Positions 46,691 through 55,974 of a stretch of DNA of 64,000 nt are shown here, one piece after another. Each line of letters begins with the position of its first letter. Positions within the stretch are counted from its first letter, which is position 1. Made by a program: the position numbers and the translations under genes. The notes beneath the pieces were generated by a model that did not search any database, had not been told where the DNA came from, and was given only the letters and a program-made list of their open reading frames with translations. The stretch comes from Verrucomicrobiota bacterium (GTDB taxonomy: Bacteria > Verrucomicrobiota > Verrucomicrobiia > Verrucomicrobiales > DEV007), in contig JAGWVU010000015.1 of the NCBI GenBank assembly GCA_018970725.1, positions 1 to 64,000 of the forward strand. The letters run 5' to 3'.

Positions 46691-49600
46691 ATGAAGACCA
46701 TCGCGTCCCCCCTGTTCGTCTTTTGCGCGCTCGCCTGGTTGTCTGGTGTCGCCCCCTCCCTGCAAGCCGGTGGAAAGCCGGCGGCGGTGGGTGAGGGCCG
46801 GGACACGTTGCGGGGCGCTTGGCTGGCTGCCCGGCATGCCTTCGGCGGCGGAGAGGACGGGGTTTACGAGGCGAGAAACCTCACGCAGCGTTGGTCGACC
46901 CGGTTCGATGGCCAGGGGTTCACGGCCACGCCGGACGAGGGCGGATGGCGTTGGGGGTTGGAATTGCGGAGTTACGGGTTCGCGGGGCGGGAATCGGCGG
47001 TCGTTTCCGGGGCCGGGCGGGCCGGGGACGGGCGCTTGACCTATCAACGGGGTGGGAGCCTTGAGGAATGGTTTGTGAACGATGAGCGGGGTTTGGAGCA
47101 GGGATGGACCCTGCAGCGGCGGCCCGGGGGAGGGGAGGCGTCCGGTCCCTTGCGGCTGGAACTCGCCGTGCGCGGCGGGTTGGCAGCGCGGGTTGCGGAC
47201 GATGCCGTGGAATTTGCCGATGGGCAGGGGGTGGCGCGGGTGACTTATTCCGGCTTGCGGGCGTGGGATGCGGAGGGACGCCGTTTGGAAGCGCGGTTTG
47301 CGCCTTCCGGCCAGGGATTCGCGGTGGAGATCGACGAGCGCACGGCGCGCTATCCGGTGACGATTGATCCAATTGCCCAGCAAGCCTACCTCAAGGCCTC
47401 GAACACGGGTTCTCTTGATGAGTTTGGCAAGGCCGTCGCGCTGGACGGAAACGTGGCGGTGATCGGTGCGCCCGGTGAGGACAGCGTGGCCAAAGGGGTG
47501 AACGGGAATGGCAATGACGACACGGCCGCGAATTCAGGGGCCGCTTACGTTTTCGTGCGCTCGGGCAAGCTCTGGGTGCAGCAGGCCTACTTGAAGGCGT
47601 CGAACGGCGTCACGGGGGATTTGTTTGGCACCTCGGTGGCGGTCTCGGGGAGCACGGTGGTGATCGGCGCGCCGCAACAGGATGGGGCGACCGGAGCAGC
47701 CTACGTCTTTGTCCGCAACGGTTGGGTTTGGTCGCAGCAGGCGATTCTGAAGGCATCCAACGCCCAGTTGGGCGATCAGTTCGGGGCCTCGGTGGCGATC
47801 TCCGGCACGAGCATCCTGGTGGGGGCGCCGGAGGAGGACAGCGTGGCCACTTTGGTGGGGGGAAACGCGGGGGATAACACCGTATCGAATTCAGGTGCGG
47901 CCTATGTGTTCACGCGTTCGGGGACGGCTTGGACCCAGCAAGCGTATGTGAAAGCGAGCAACACCGGGGCTGGCGACCGGTTCGGCAAAGCGGTCGCCTT
48001 GTCCGGGGATCGGGCCTTGATCGGAGCCGCCGCGGAAGCGAGTGCGGCGGCTTCGGTGGACGGGAACGAGTCGGATAACTCCAAGGTCAACTCCGGGGCC
48101 GCCTACGTTTACCGGCGGGAGGGATCCGTTTGGACCAAGGAAAGTTACTTCAAAGCCTCCAACAGCGACGGCGGAGACGGGTTCGGTGGGGCGGTGTCGA
48201 TTTCCGGGGATCTCGCGGTGGTTGGCGCCGCCTCCGAGGCCTCGGCCGGTTCGGATCCGACGGACAATACCGCGGCTGGGGCGGGAGCGGTCTATGTCTT
48301 TGCCCGGAAGGGAACGCAGTGGGTCCAGGATGCCTATCTGAAGGCTCCCACGCCGGCGGCTGATGCCCACTTCGGGGCTTCTGTTTCCGTTTCCGGGAGC
48401 ACGGTGGCGATCGGATGCCGCCCGTCGGTCGCCCCGGATGTACCCGTCTACGTCTTCAACCGGCCCGGATCCTCGTGGACGGCGGAGACAGGACTCTTTC
48501 CGGGGACTGTCTCGGGCCTGATCCAATTTGGATACGCGGTGGCTGTTTCAGGGGACGCGGTGATCGCCGGGGCTCCGTCCGAAGACAGTTCATCCACGGG
48601 CATCAACGGGAATCCATCGCCCGCCACCCCGTTGAACGATTCAGGAGCGGGCTACGTGTTTTCCGGCGACTGGCCGTTTTACACATCGCTCGCCAAAGGG
48701 ATGCAATCGGCTCCGGGAGCGGGGGATCTCGCCTTTTCGCGTCCTTCCTCTGCGGCAGTGAGTGACGCGGCCACCGTGCTCTACGGGTTTTCGTTGACCG
48801 GGGCCGGGGCCAGCTCGGGGCGCGGTTCCGCCATGTTCTCGACCCTGGCGGGGGCGGGGTTGACGGATCTTTTGGTCCAGGCGGGCGATGATTTGGCCGG
48901 CTTCGGCGACGGGTTCTCCGTCGGGAGCCGGGTGGTCTCGCTCTCCGAGCCGATCGTGCACCAGAACGTCCAGGGGGGGATCTTCCAAGCGGTGGTCTCC
49001 GGGCCAGGCATCACCTCGTCCAACAACCGGGCGATTCTCAAGGACGACGGCAGTTACCTGCGCCTGCTGCGCCGGACCGGGCGACCGATCGCGGAGTTGG
49101 GCAATGCCAGTGCCGGTTCGTTCGTGGGCGTGTTGCAAAGCCTGGATTCGGACTTGATCACGGTCTCCCACAAATTGCTGACGAGTTCGGTGACCCCGGT
49201 GGTTTCTGCGACGAACGACAGCGGGATTCTGCCCCTGAACGCGAGTGGCGGGGTGGTGGCGGCGGTGCCCCCGCGGGAGGGCGATGCAGCGTATGGGGGC
49301 GGCGGGAACTTCGGGCAGTTCAGCGGGTTGGCCTCGGCGGCGCTGGGCGGGGTGATCCGTTTCACGGCGGCCCTGCTTCCGACAGGGGGTGCTGCGGCCA
49401 AGCAGGCGGTGTTTTCCACCAACTCCGCGGCCACGACCACGAGCCGGGTTGTGTTGCAGGATGAGAACGCCTGGGAGGCGGCTCCCGCGAAGTTCGGGGT
49501 ATTTCCGGCGGTGGGAGAGGCGGGGACCGGGACGGTCTTCCGGGCGACCCTGACCGGGGTGGCGTCCTCGATCAACGAGGGGGTGTGGAACTCCAACGGG

Positions 49601-50191
49601 AGCAAAAAACTGCTGCAGAAGGGCGTGGCGAAGGATGGATTCACGGTGACCCGGTTCATCCGCGTGTGGCCGGTGGGGAACGACCAGGCGGTGTTTCACG
49701 TGATGCTGGGGGGAACCGGGGTGACCACGACGAACAATGTCGCGATCCTGCTTCTGCAGGCGAACGGCACGATCCTGCCCCTGTTGCGAACCAACGACGT
49801 GGCTCCCGGTGTCGGACTGACCGCCGCCAAGGTGGCCTCCATCCTGTCGGTCGATGTCAACCCGGTGAACGGTCACTACGTGATTCTGGGCAGTTTGCGA
49901 GGGGTCTCGTCGGCAACCAACCAGGCGCTCTGGGCGGGACAGACCACGCTGGGCAATGACACGACCAACCGCGTGCAGCGCCTGCCCTCCTTGCGGTTGC
50001 GCAAGGGAGACCTCTACCGGACTTCGCGCACCCCGAAGGATTTGATCCGCTCGATCACGCTGCGGACCGCGCCGGAGAGCAGCGGGATCGGGGCCAGAGG
50101 ACTTGGTCAGGCGATCGGCATCCAAGGCAATATCGTGGTCGGCGTGACGGCCGACCGCGGGATTGAGGAACTGATTTTGGTCGCTCCCTAA
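46691..50191 (+). CDS. Secreted FG-GAP repeat protein
   Basis: 1166 residues with a signal peptide (1-26). The N-terminal part (about 30-230) is beta-rich. Seven FG-GAP-type repeats occupy about 240-650, each with an FGxxVxxSG core (FGKAVALDG, FGTSVAVSG, FGASVAISG, FGKAVALSG, FGGAVSISG, FGASVSVSG, FGYAVAVSG) and VIGAPxED-like calcium-loop segments. This predicts an integrin-alpha-like beta-propeller. The C-terminal about 500 residues are a separate beta-rich domain with repeated GTG/TTNN motifs. It is a probable extracellular or surface protein. No C-terminal sorting signal is obvious. Confidence 0.85.
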   Translation: MKTIASPLFVFCALAWLSGVAPSLQAGGKPAAVGEGRDTLRGAWLAARHAFGGGEDGVYEARNLTQRWSTRFDGQGFTATPDEGGWRWGLELRSYGFAGRESAVVSGAGRAGDGRLTYQRGGSLEEWFVNDERGLEQGWTLQRRPGGGEASGPLRLELAVRGGLAARVADDAVEFADGQGVARVTYSGLRAWDAEGRRLEARFAPSGQGFAVEIDERTARYPVTIDPIAQQAYLKASNTGSLDEFGKAVALDGNVAVIGAPGEDSVAKGVNGNGNDDTAANSGAAYVFVRSGKLWVQQAYLKASNGVTGDLFGTSVAVSGSTVVIGAPQQDGATGAAYVFVRNGWVWSQQAILKASNAQLGDQFGASVAISGTSILVGAPEEDSVATLVGGNAGDNTVSNSGAAYVFTRSGTAWTQQAYVKASNTGAGDRFGKAVALSGDRALIGAAAEASAAASVDGNESDNSKVNSGAAYVYRREGSVWTKESYFKASNSDGGDGFGGAVSISGDLAVVGAASEASAGSDPTDNTAAGAGAVYVFARKGTQWVQDAYLKAPTPAADAHFGASVSVSGSTVAIGCRPSVAPDVPVYVFNRPGSSWTAETGLFPGTVSGLIQFGYAVAVSGDAVIAGAPSEDSSSTGINGNPSPATPLNDSGAGYVFSGDWPFYTSLAKGMQSAPGAGDLAFSRPSSAAVSDAATVLYGFSLTGAGASSGRGSAMFSTLAGAGLTDLLVQAGDDLAGFGDGFSVGSRVVSLSEPIVHQNVQGGIFQAVVSGPGITSSNNRAILKDDGSYLRLLRRTGRPIAELGNASAGSFVGVLQSLDSDLITVSHKLLTSSVTPVVSATNDSGILPLNASGGVVAAVPPREGDAAYGGGGNFGQFSGLASAALGGVIRFTAALLPTGGAAAKQAVFSTNSAATTTSRVVLQDENAWEAAPAKFGVFPAVGEAGTGTVFRATLTGVASSINEGVWNSNGSKKLLQKGVAKDGFTVTRFIRVWPVGNDQAVFHVMLGGTGVTTTNNVAILLLQANGTILPLLRTNDVAPGVGLTAAKVASILSVDVNPVNGHYVILGSLRGVSSATNQALWAGQTTLGNDTTNRVQRLPSLRLRKGDLYRTSRTPKDLIRSITLRTAPESSGIGARGLGQAIGIQGNIVVGVTADRGIEELILVAP

Positions 50192-50198
50192 CCCGCAG

Positions 50199-50279
50199 CT
50201 CTCAAGCTCTCGCTGCTGCGATCCGCTCGAATTCCAGGCAATGCCATTTGGCGGCGTCCTGCGGCGTGATCCTTGAGAG
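50199..50279. repeat. 81-bp intergenic element with perfect 8-bp terminal inverted repeats, copy 1
   Basis: CTCTCAAG (50199-50206) and CTTGAGAG (50272-50279) are perfect inverted repeats at the ends. The right end (minus strand TCTCAAGGATCACGCCGCAG onward) matches a second copy at 53724 with 4 mismatches in 33 bases. It sits just after the FG-GAP stop codon. Confidence 0.65.
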
Positions 50280-50293
50280 GTGCGGGCCGTGCG

Positions 50294-51190
50294 TCAGGCC
50301 AAGCCGAGGACCCGGTTGATCCCCCCGGCCACCTTCTTGAGTTGCTCCAGGTTCCCGCCGCTCACCTCGGCGGCGCACCAACCGTGGTAGTTGATCTCCA
50401 ACAGGGCGGCCCTGACATCCGCCCAAGGAAGATCATCCGGTTCCTCCCCGATGGGCGCAAACTTGTCCACGGCCCGGGAAAAGCCCTTGATGTCGAGCTT
50501 GATGATCCGTTTGCCCAAGGCGCGGATCCATTCCCCCGGTTGCCCGAATTTCCAGTGGTTTCCGATGTCGAACTGCATGCCGACCCAGGGCGAGGCAAAT
50601 TCGTCCACGTAACGCACGAACTTTTCGACGCTCTGTTCGGGACCGCCTTTGTGGTCGTAGAGGAAGTGGTTCCAGACGTTCTCAATGGCAATGGACACGC
50701 CGAGTTCGGCGGCCAGTGGAACGGCTTGGGCGATGTTGTCGATGGAGCGGCGCCAGATTTCCTCTTCCGGGCCATCCTCACCGTGACCGACCACGAGCAG
50801 AACGGTGTGACCGCCGATCGCCTTGGTTTCGCGGAGTGCGGTTTTGAGATGTTCGAGGGCCTTGGCCCGCATGGCGGGATCGGGGCTGGTGTGGCGGATT
50901 TGCCAGTGCGAATTGCAGACCGTGCCATCCACCGGAAGACCCGAGGATTCGATCGCGGCGAGGGTTTGGGCGATGTCGAGCCCGGGAGGATCGAGTTCGA
51001 TACCCTGGAAACCGGCTTCCCTGGCGATGCGGAATTTGTCGGTGAGAGTGGCTCCTTCCTTGACCATCCCGATTTTGAGGGTGCGGTAGACCCGGCCTTG
51101 GAGGCTGGAGGCGGCCGGTGGGGCGGCGGTGAGGGGAGCCGCGAGGAGCGGCGTGGCAGCGAGGAGAAAACGGCGGCGGCTGGGGGTCAT
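50294..51190 (-). CDS. Tat-exported sugar isomerase/epimerase-like TIM-barrel protein
   Basis: 298 residues with a twin-arginine-like signal (MTPSRRRFLLAATPLLAAPL). TIM-barrel segments include AREAGFQGIELDPPG, GGHTVLLVVGHGEDG, GVSIAIENVWNHFLYD (glutamate ligand), WVGMQFDIGNHW (aspartate ligand), IIKLDIKGF and GWCAAEVSGG. These fit the AP-endonuclease-2/sugar-phosphate-isomerase family. It is a distinct paralogue of the 13319 gene. The substrate is unknown. ATG 51190 was chosen for the signal peptide. Confidence 0.87.
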   Translation of the reverse strand: MTPSRRRFLLAATPLLAAPLTAAPPAASSLQGRVYRTLKIGMVKEGATLTDKFRIAREAGFQGIELDPPGLDIAQTLAAIESSGLPVDGTVCNSHWQIRHTSPDPAMRAKALEHLKTALRETKAIGGHTVLLVVGHGEDGPEEEIWRRSIDNIAQAVPLAAELGVSIAIENVWNHFLYDHKGGPEQSVEKFVRYVDEFASPWVGMQFDIGNHWKFGQPGEWIRALGKRIIKLDIKGFSRAVDKFAPIGEEPDDLPWADVRAALLEINYHGWCAAEVSGGNLEQLKKVAGGINRVLGLA

Positions 51191-51284
51191 GAGGGGATTG
51201 TAAACGCAGATTCCGACTCCCCTCAAGACAAAGAACGGGAGGTTCGTGAATGACACATCCGGGTGGGGCGTGCATCGTGGGGGG

Positions 51285-51962
51285 ATGTTGTTGAAGCTGG
51301 GCCTGCTGCTGATCGTGCTATCGGTGGTCATCGGGGAGGTGTTCCGCCAGGTGCGCGTCCGCCGGGATGTGGTGCTTCGGCAGGTGCCTTTCTCCCCGGG
51401 CTTGAGCGGGGCGGAGTTTGCGCGGCTCTTGTTGCGGCTGGCGGATTGTCAGGAAGTCAAGGTGATCGAAAGCCGGCACCTGGTGACGGACCACTATGTT
51501 CCCGGGGCGAAAATCCTCCGGCTGGCCCCGCAGAATTATCACGGAGTGAATCTTGCGGCGGTCGGCCTGGCTGCGCACGAGGTCGGGCATGCCCTGCAGG
51601 AGGCGGCGGCCTATCACCCGCTTCCGTGGCGGCAAACGGTCATCGGCCTGGCCTATTATGGCAGCTTCGGCTCGTTTCTGGTGGCCGTGCTTCCCATTCT
51701 CGTGGCCCGTCCGCTGGGCCTTTTGATTCTCGGCGCGTGCTGGTTTTTCATCCGCGCCAACAGCCTCCTCACCCTGCCGGTCGAGCGGGACGCGTCTTCC
51801 CGGGTCGTCGCCTTGATCCGCAAGTTCCGGGCCCTGCCGCCGGGCCGCGAACTCGCCCAATTCGAGCAAATGCTCCGGGTCGCCGAGTTCGACAAACTCA
51901 GCGGTTTTCTCAAGACTTTCCATTTTCTCGCCTCGCACCTCGTGTTCTGGAAGCCCCGTTGA
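51285..51962 (+). CDS. Membrane zinc metallopeptidase (Zn_peptidase_2/YugP-like)
   Basis: 225 residues with an N-terminal membrane helix (MLLKLGLLLIVLSVVIGEVF) and two more helices near 135-165. The zinc-binding motif is in LAAHEVGHALQ, preceded by DHYVPGAKILRLAPQNYHG, as in the YugP family. It should cleave membrane or periplasmic proteins; targets are unknown. ATG 51285 follows a GGGGGG-rich ribosome-binding site. recJ follows 55 bp downstream on the same strand. Confidence 0.88.
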   Translation: MLLKLGLLLIVLSVVIGEVFRQVRVRRDVVLRQVPFSPGLSGAEFARLLLRLADCQEVKVIESRHLVTDHYVPGAKILRLAPQNYHGVNLAAVGLAAHEVGHALQEAAAYHPLPWRQTVIGLAYYGSFGSFLVAVLPILVARPLGLLILGACWFFIRANSLLTLPVERDASSRVVALIRKFRALPPGRELAQFEQMLRVAEFDKLSGFLKTFHFLASHLVFWKPR

Positions 51963-52017
51963 GGGGACCGGATCCCGCGATCGGCACGGCAAAGAATCAT
52001 CGAACACCAAACCATTC

Positions 52018-53712
52018 ATGTTGGAAGCAAATTGGACTGTCCGGGAAAGCCCTTGCCCGGGCCAGGTGGAGGCCATCGTTCAGGAATTCGGGATCCGGAA
52101 ACTGGTCGCGGAACTGCTTTTGCAACGGGGGTTCTCCGGGGCCGCGGAGATCGGCCGATATCTCAATCCGCGGCTCCAGGATTTGAGCGATCCCTTCCTG
52201 CTGCCGAACATGGCGGCCGCCGTGGACCGGATTTTCGAAGCGGTGGACCGGAACGAAACGGTGGTCTTGTATGGGGATTATGACGTGGACGGGGTCACTT
52301 CCCTGACGCTCCTCCACGCGTTCCTGCGCGCTTACGGACTCGAGGCGCGGACCTTCCTGCCTCATCGCATGGAAGATGGTTATGGCCTCAGCGACCACGG
52401 CCTCGAGCGTTGTCTGGCCGAGGAGGCTCCGAGCCTGATCATCGCGGTGGATTGCGGGACCTCCTCGATCCAGCAGGTAGGGAATCTCCGGGAGCAGGGG
52501 ATCGATGTGATCATCGTGGATCACCATGAAAGCAACACGGGGCAGCTGCCGCCGGCGGTGGCGGTGGTGAATCCCAAGCTGGGCGACGCCTTTCATTACT
52601 TTTGCACCGCCGGCCTAATCTTCAAACTGGGGCACGCCCTGCAGAAGCGGCGGAGGAATGACCGGCTCGATCTCAAGGAGTGGCTCGACGTGGTGGCTCT
52701 CGGGACGGTGGCGGATCTGGTCCCCTTGGTGGATGAGAACCGTTTGCTGGTGCGCAAGGGCCTGCAGCAGTTGGCGCGGACGCGGCATGCCGGGCTTGTG
52801 GCGTTGAAAAAGGTGGCCGGCGTCGGCGGGGAGCTGGAGTCGAACGATATCGGCTTCAAACTCGGGCCCCGGCTCAACGCCGCCGGACGGCTCGATACCG
52901 CATCCGTCGCCCTCGATCTGTTGCGGTGCGCGAACCCGGCCGAAGCGGATCGTCTGGCGGCGGATCTGGACGGGCAGAACCGCGACCGCCAGAATCTGGA
53001 ACAACGGATCCGGGATCAGGCGGTGGAAATGTTGCGGCGGCAAGGGGATCAGCTCGGCCGGGGAATCGTCCTGGCCAGTGAGGAATGGCACGCCGGCGTG
53101 GTCGGCATCGTGGCTTCCCGGGTGGTCAAGGAGTTTTACCGGCCCAGCTTCATCATCGCGTTCGACGAGGAGGGAATCGGCAAAGGGAGCGGGCGGAGTA
53201 TCGCGGGGATCTCCCTGGTGGACGCATTGAAGGCTTGCGATGATCTGCTGGTCTCCGGGGGAGGTCACCAGATGGCGGCCGGGTTGACGTTGCGACGGGA
53301 AAATCTGGAGGCCTTCCGCGAGCGGTTTGCCGCCTATCTCGAAGCCAACGCCCCTGCAGAACTCTTCACCCCGCGGCTGGAGATTGATCTGGTGGCGACC
53401 CTGGCGGAGATCAATCTGGACCTGTTGGAGAGTTACGACTTGGTGCATCCCATGGGCATGGGAAATCCGGCTCCGCTCTTCATGAGCCGCGGGGTGCGGT
53501 TGGCGGAGGAGCCGAGGGTGTTGAAGGAGAAGCATCTCCGCCTCCCCCTCCAACAGAACGGAGCGCGGGTGGAGGCGATGTGGTTCAACGCAGCCCACCT
53601 GGAACTCCCCCCGGGGCCTTGGGACATGGCCTACCGGATCAGCCGGAACGTTTACAAGGGCCGGTCCAGCGTCTCGCTCACCATCGAAGCCCTGCGGACC
53701 GCACGGTCATAG
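52018..53712 (+). CDS. recJ: Single-stranded-DNA-specific exonuclease RecJ
   Basis: 564 residues with the DHH-phosphoesterase motifs. LYGDYDVDGVTSL (D87 to D91) is motif I. AVDCGTSS is motif II, IIVDHHES is the DHH motif and ALGTVADLVPL is motif IV. The DHHA1 domain has GGGHQMAAGLTL. A C-terminal OB-fold follows. It degrades single-stranded DNA 5'-3' in recombinational and mismatch repair. Length is typical. All metal ligands appear intact. Confidence 0.97.
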   Translation: MLEANWTVRESPCPGQVEAIVQEFGIRKLVAELLLQRGFSGAAEIGRYLNPRLQDLSDPFLLPNMAAAVDRIFEAVDRNETVVLYGDYDVDGVTSLTLLHAFLRAYGLEARTFLPHRMEDGYGLSDHGLERCLAEEAPSLIIAVDCGTSSIQQVGNLREQGIDVIIVDHHESNTGQLPPAVAVVNPKLGDAFHYFCTAGLIFKLGHALQKRRRNDRLDLKEWLDVVALGTVADLVPLVDENRLLVRKGLQQLARTRHAGLVALKKVAGVGGELESNDIGFKLGPRLNAAGRLDTASVALDLLRCANPAEADRLAADLDGQNRDRQNLEQRIRDQAVEMLRRQGDQLGRGIVLASEEWHAGVVGIVASRVVKEFYRPSFIIAFDEEGIGKGSGRSIAGISLVDALKACDDLLVSGGGHQMAAGLTLRRENLEAFRERFAAYLEANAPAELFTPRLEIDLVATLAEINLDLLESYDLVHPMGMGNPAPLFMSRGVRLAEEPRVLKEKHLRLPLQQNGARVEAMWFNAAHLELPPGPWDMAYRISRNVYKGRSSVSLTIEALRTARS

Positions 53713-53723
53713 CCCGCATTTCT

Positions 53724-53760
53724 CAAGGATCGCGTCGCAAGGCGCCGCCAAATTCGGATG
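53724..53760. repeat. Intergenic repeat, copy 2 (partial)
   Basis: TCTCAAGGATCGCGTCGCAA followed by GGCGCCGCCAAAT matches the end of the element at 50199-50279 (on the opposite strand) with 4 mismatches in 33 bases. The other terminal repeat is not found, so this copy is truncated or diverged. It lies just after the recJ stop. Confidence 0.6.
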
Positions 53761-53929
53761 CACCCTGGTGGTTTGCGTCTGTGTATTCGAAAGTCTGACT
53801 GATCTCGATGCGAGCTGCAGCATTCGCAGGCCCGTCACAACGCGCCAAATGGCCGCTTGGCGAAAGATTGGTCTCAGGGCTGACGAATGGGCAAGTGCCT
53901 TTCCTGCCACCGTCTTGGTCGTTTCCGCG

Positions 53930-54400
53930 TTAGGGGCTTGGTTCGGAGGACGTTGGGCTTGTGGTGCTTCCGGTGCCGGTCTTTCCGGAAGCCGGCCAGG
54001 AGAGGTAACCCCGGTGCAGGTGTTGGATGTTGGTGAACCCGAGTTCCTTGAGCCGGGTCACCGCCTTGCGGCTGCGGTAGCCTCCCGCGCAGTAGACGAG
54101 AACCGGTTTCCCGCGGTCGAGCGCGCCGGCCAACTGGTCGAAGGCCGGGTCTCCGGACGGGAGGTGGTGGGCGCCGGGCAAGGCTCCGCCGGCGAATTCC
54201 CGGGCGGAACGGACATCGAGCACCTGGGTTTCCGGATGCGTCGAGAGCCAGACCCGGGCCTGGCGGGCGTTGAGGTTGGCACAGACACGGCCGGGACCGG
54301 GTTGGAACAGGATCCAGTCCCAGACGGCTTCCGCGCCAAGCCCGAGGAGCACGAAGGCCCCGGTGAGGGCAAGCAACCAGAGGAATTGATGGAGGTGCAT
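53930..54400 (-). CDS. Membrane-anchored rhodanese-like protein
   Basis: 156 residues. An N-terminal membrane helix ([20 protein letters not shown]) is followed by a single rhodanese domain: [20 protein letters not shown] and [14 protein letters not shown], where the cysteine is the catalytic sulfur carrier. The C-terminal tail is Ser/Thr/Pro-rich. It probably acts as a periplasmic or membrane-facing sulfurtransferase. ATG 54400 was chosen because upstream codons are basic and proline-rich and lack domain character. Confidence 0.85.
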   Translation of the reverse strand: MHLHQFLWLLALTGAFVLLGLGAEAVWDWILFQPGPGRVCANLNARQARVWLSTHPETQVLDVRSAREFAGGALPGAHHLPSGDPAFDQLAGALDRGKPVLVYCAGGYRSRKAVTRLKELGFTNIQHLHRGYLSWPASGKTGTGSTTSPTSSEPSP

Positions 54401-54440
54401 GGCGGGGGCGGAGGCGCCGTTTCCCCGTGGGGGCGGGCGG

Positions 54441-54887
54441 TCAATCCTTCTTCGGCTGCGCCTTGGCGAGACCTTGCGCAACCATTTCCTGGTTGATGCA
54501 GACTCCGTCCGCGAAGAGGACGCCGAACCAGCGCCCCCACGTCCCGTTGAGGTCGCGGGTATCGTCCCCTTTGACGGTCCGGATGCGCAGATCCCCGGCC
54601 TCGGAGGCTTCCTCCAAGCGCGTCTTAAGCCAATCGATGGCCGCCTTGCCCGCCGGCGTCGTGGGATCGGGAGCCTCGATCCCCGCGAGCCGCACGGTGG
54701 TCTTGCGGTGCCAAGTGAAGAAACCGAGGTCGACGTCCAGCATCACGCTGTGACCGTCCACGATCCGCACGAGATCGGCGCGGTAGAAGTAGAGCGACTC
54801 ATCGCCCGGGAATTTCATGGGGTCGGTTTCGGCGGCCAGGGAGGTGATGGCGGTGAGGAGGAGAAGGAGCGGGGGCCGGAGTTTCAT
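54441..54887 (-). CDS. Secreted staphylococcal-nuclease-like (SNase/TNase) protein
   Basis: 148 residues with a signal peptide ([20 protein letters not shown]). SNase-fold motifs are [24 protein letters not shown] (Arg35 equivalent retained) and [20 protein letters not shown] with AQGLAKA (Arg87 equivalent retained). The region that carries the catalytic Glu43 in S. aureus nuclease is shortened. Activity is likely but not certain. Periplasmic or extracellular. Confidence 0.8.
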   Translation of the reverse strand: MKLRPPLLLLLTAITSLAAETDPMKFPGDESLYFYRADLVRIVDGHSVMLDVDLGFFTWHRKTTVRLAGIEAPDPTTPAGKAAIDWLKTRLEEASEAGDLRIRTVKGDDTRDLNGTWGRWFGVLFADGVCINQEMVAQGLAKAQPKKD

Positions 54888-54986
54888 GCCTTGCAAGCTA
54901 GCAAGGTCCGGGCCCGGGATCAACCCGGCTCTTCTTCCTGCAAAATCCGCTTTTGCACGGGACCGCCTTCTCGTAGTATCGCGACC

Positions 54987-55970
54987 ATGAAATCGTTTTG
55001 CCGCCGGACGTCGGTTCCGCTTCTCGCGTTGGCGCTCGCCTTGGGCGCGCTCCTGCCCGGACGAGCTGGAGAGAAGTTGAAGGTCCTCTTGATTGACGGG
55101 CAAAACAATCATGCCTGGACGGAGACGAGCCCGTTGTTGGTGGCCATTCTGGAGGACTCCGGGAGATTTGCGGTCACGGTTTCCACCGCTCCGGGGGCGG
55201 CTCCGAAGGCACCGAGGGCTCCCCAGCCCAACGCCGATGAGGCGGCCCGGGCCAAATTTGCCGCCGCGTTGCGGGATTGGGAGGCGGGGGTCGCCGCCCA
55301 CAAGAAGGAGAGCGCGGCGGCCTGGAGCGCCTGGAAACCGGATTTCGCCGCCTACGACGTGGTGGTTTCCAACTACAACGGCGAACTTTGGCCTGAAGCG
55401 GTGCGCACCGCCTTTGAAACCTATGTCGGCAACGGGGGCGGGTTCGTCTCCGTGCATGCCGCAAACAACGCATTTCCCGAGTGGCCCGCCTACAACGAGA
55501 TGATCGGAGTTGGCGGTTGGGGCGGACGCAGCGAGCTTTCCGGTCCCTATCTCCGGCTCCGGGAGGGCAAGTGGACTCTGGATCCGACCCCGGGGCGGGG
55601 CGGTTCCCATGGCAAACAGCACGAGTTCACGGTGGAAACCCAGGCCGCCGCCCATCCCATCATGAAAGGCCTGCCGACCCGCTGGAAACATGCCCAGGAC
55701 GAGCTTTACGACCGCCTTCGCGGGCCGGCCAAGGGGGTCACGGTGCTGGGCGCGGCGCTCTCCGAGACTGGGACGGGCGGTTCCGGCGAGTGGGAACCGC
55801 TTTTGATGGCGATTCCGTTCGGCAAGGGCCGGGTGTTCCATACCGCCCTCGGTCACAGCGCGATTTCCATGGGCGGTCCCGGTTTCAAGGAGACCCTGAA
55901 GAGGGGAACGGAATGGGCGGCCACGGGGGCCGTGACCTTTGCCGCGCCCGCCAGCTTGGGAGAACTTTGA
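54987..55970 (+). CDS. Secreted ThuA-domain protein
   Basis: 327 residues with a signal peptide ([20 protein letters not shown] then ALLPGRA). The ThuA fold (glutamine-amidotransferase-like) shows [54 protein letters not shown] and [20 protein letters not shown]. ThuA domains take part in sugar (trehalose) metabolism in rhizobia; in PVC bacteria they are common secreted proteins with unknown substrate. The phosphatase gene follows 4 bp after the stop. Confidence 0.87.
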   Translation: MKSFCRRTSVPLLALALALGALLPGRAGEKLKVLLIDGQNNHAWTETSPLLVAILEDSGRFAVTVSTAPGAAPKAPRAPQPNADEAARAKFAAALRDWEAGVAAHKKESAAAWSAWKPDFAAYDVVVSNYNGELWPEAVRTAFETYVGNGGGFVSVHAANNAFPEWPAYNEMIGVGGWGGRSELSGPYLRLREGKWTLDPTPGRGGSHGKQHEFTVETQAAAHPIMKGLPTRWKHAQDELYDRLRGPAKGVTVLGAALSETGTGGSGEWEPLLMAIPFGKGRVFHTALGHSAISMGGPGFKETLKRGTEWAATGAVTFAAPASLGEL

Positions 55971-55974
55971 CGGG

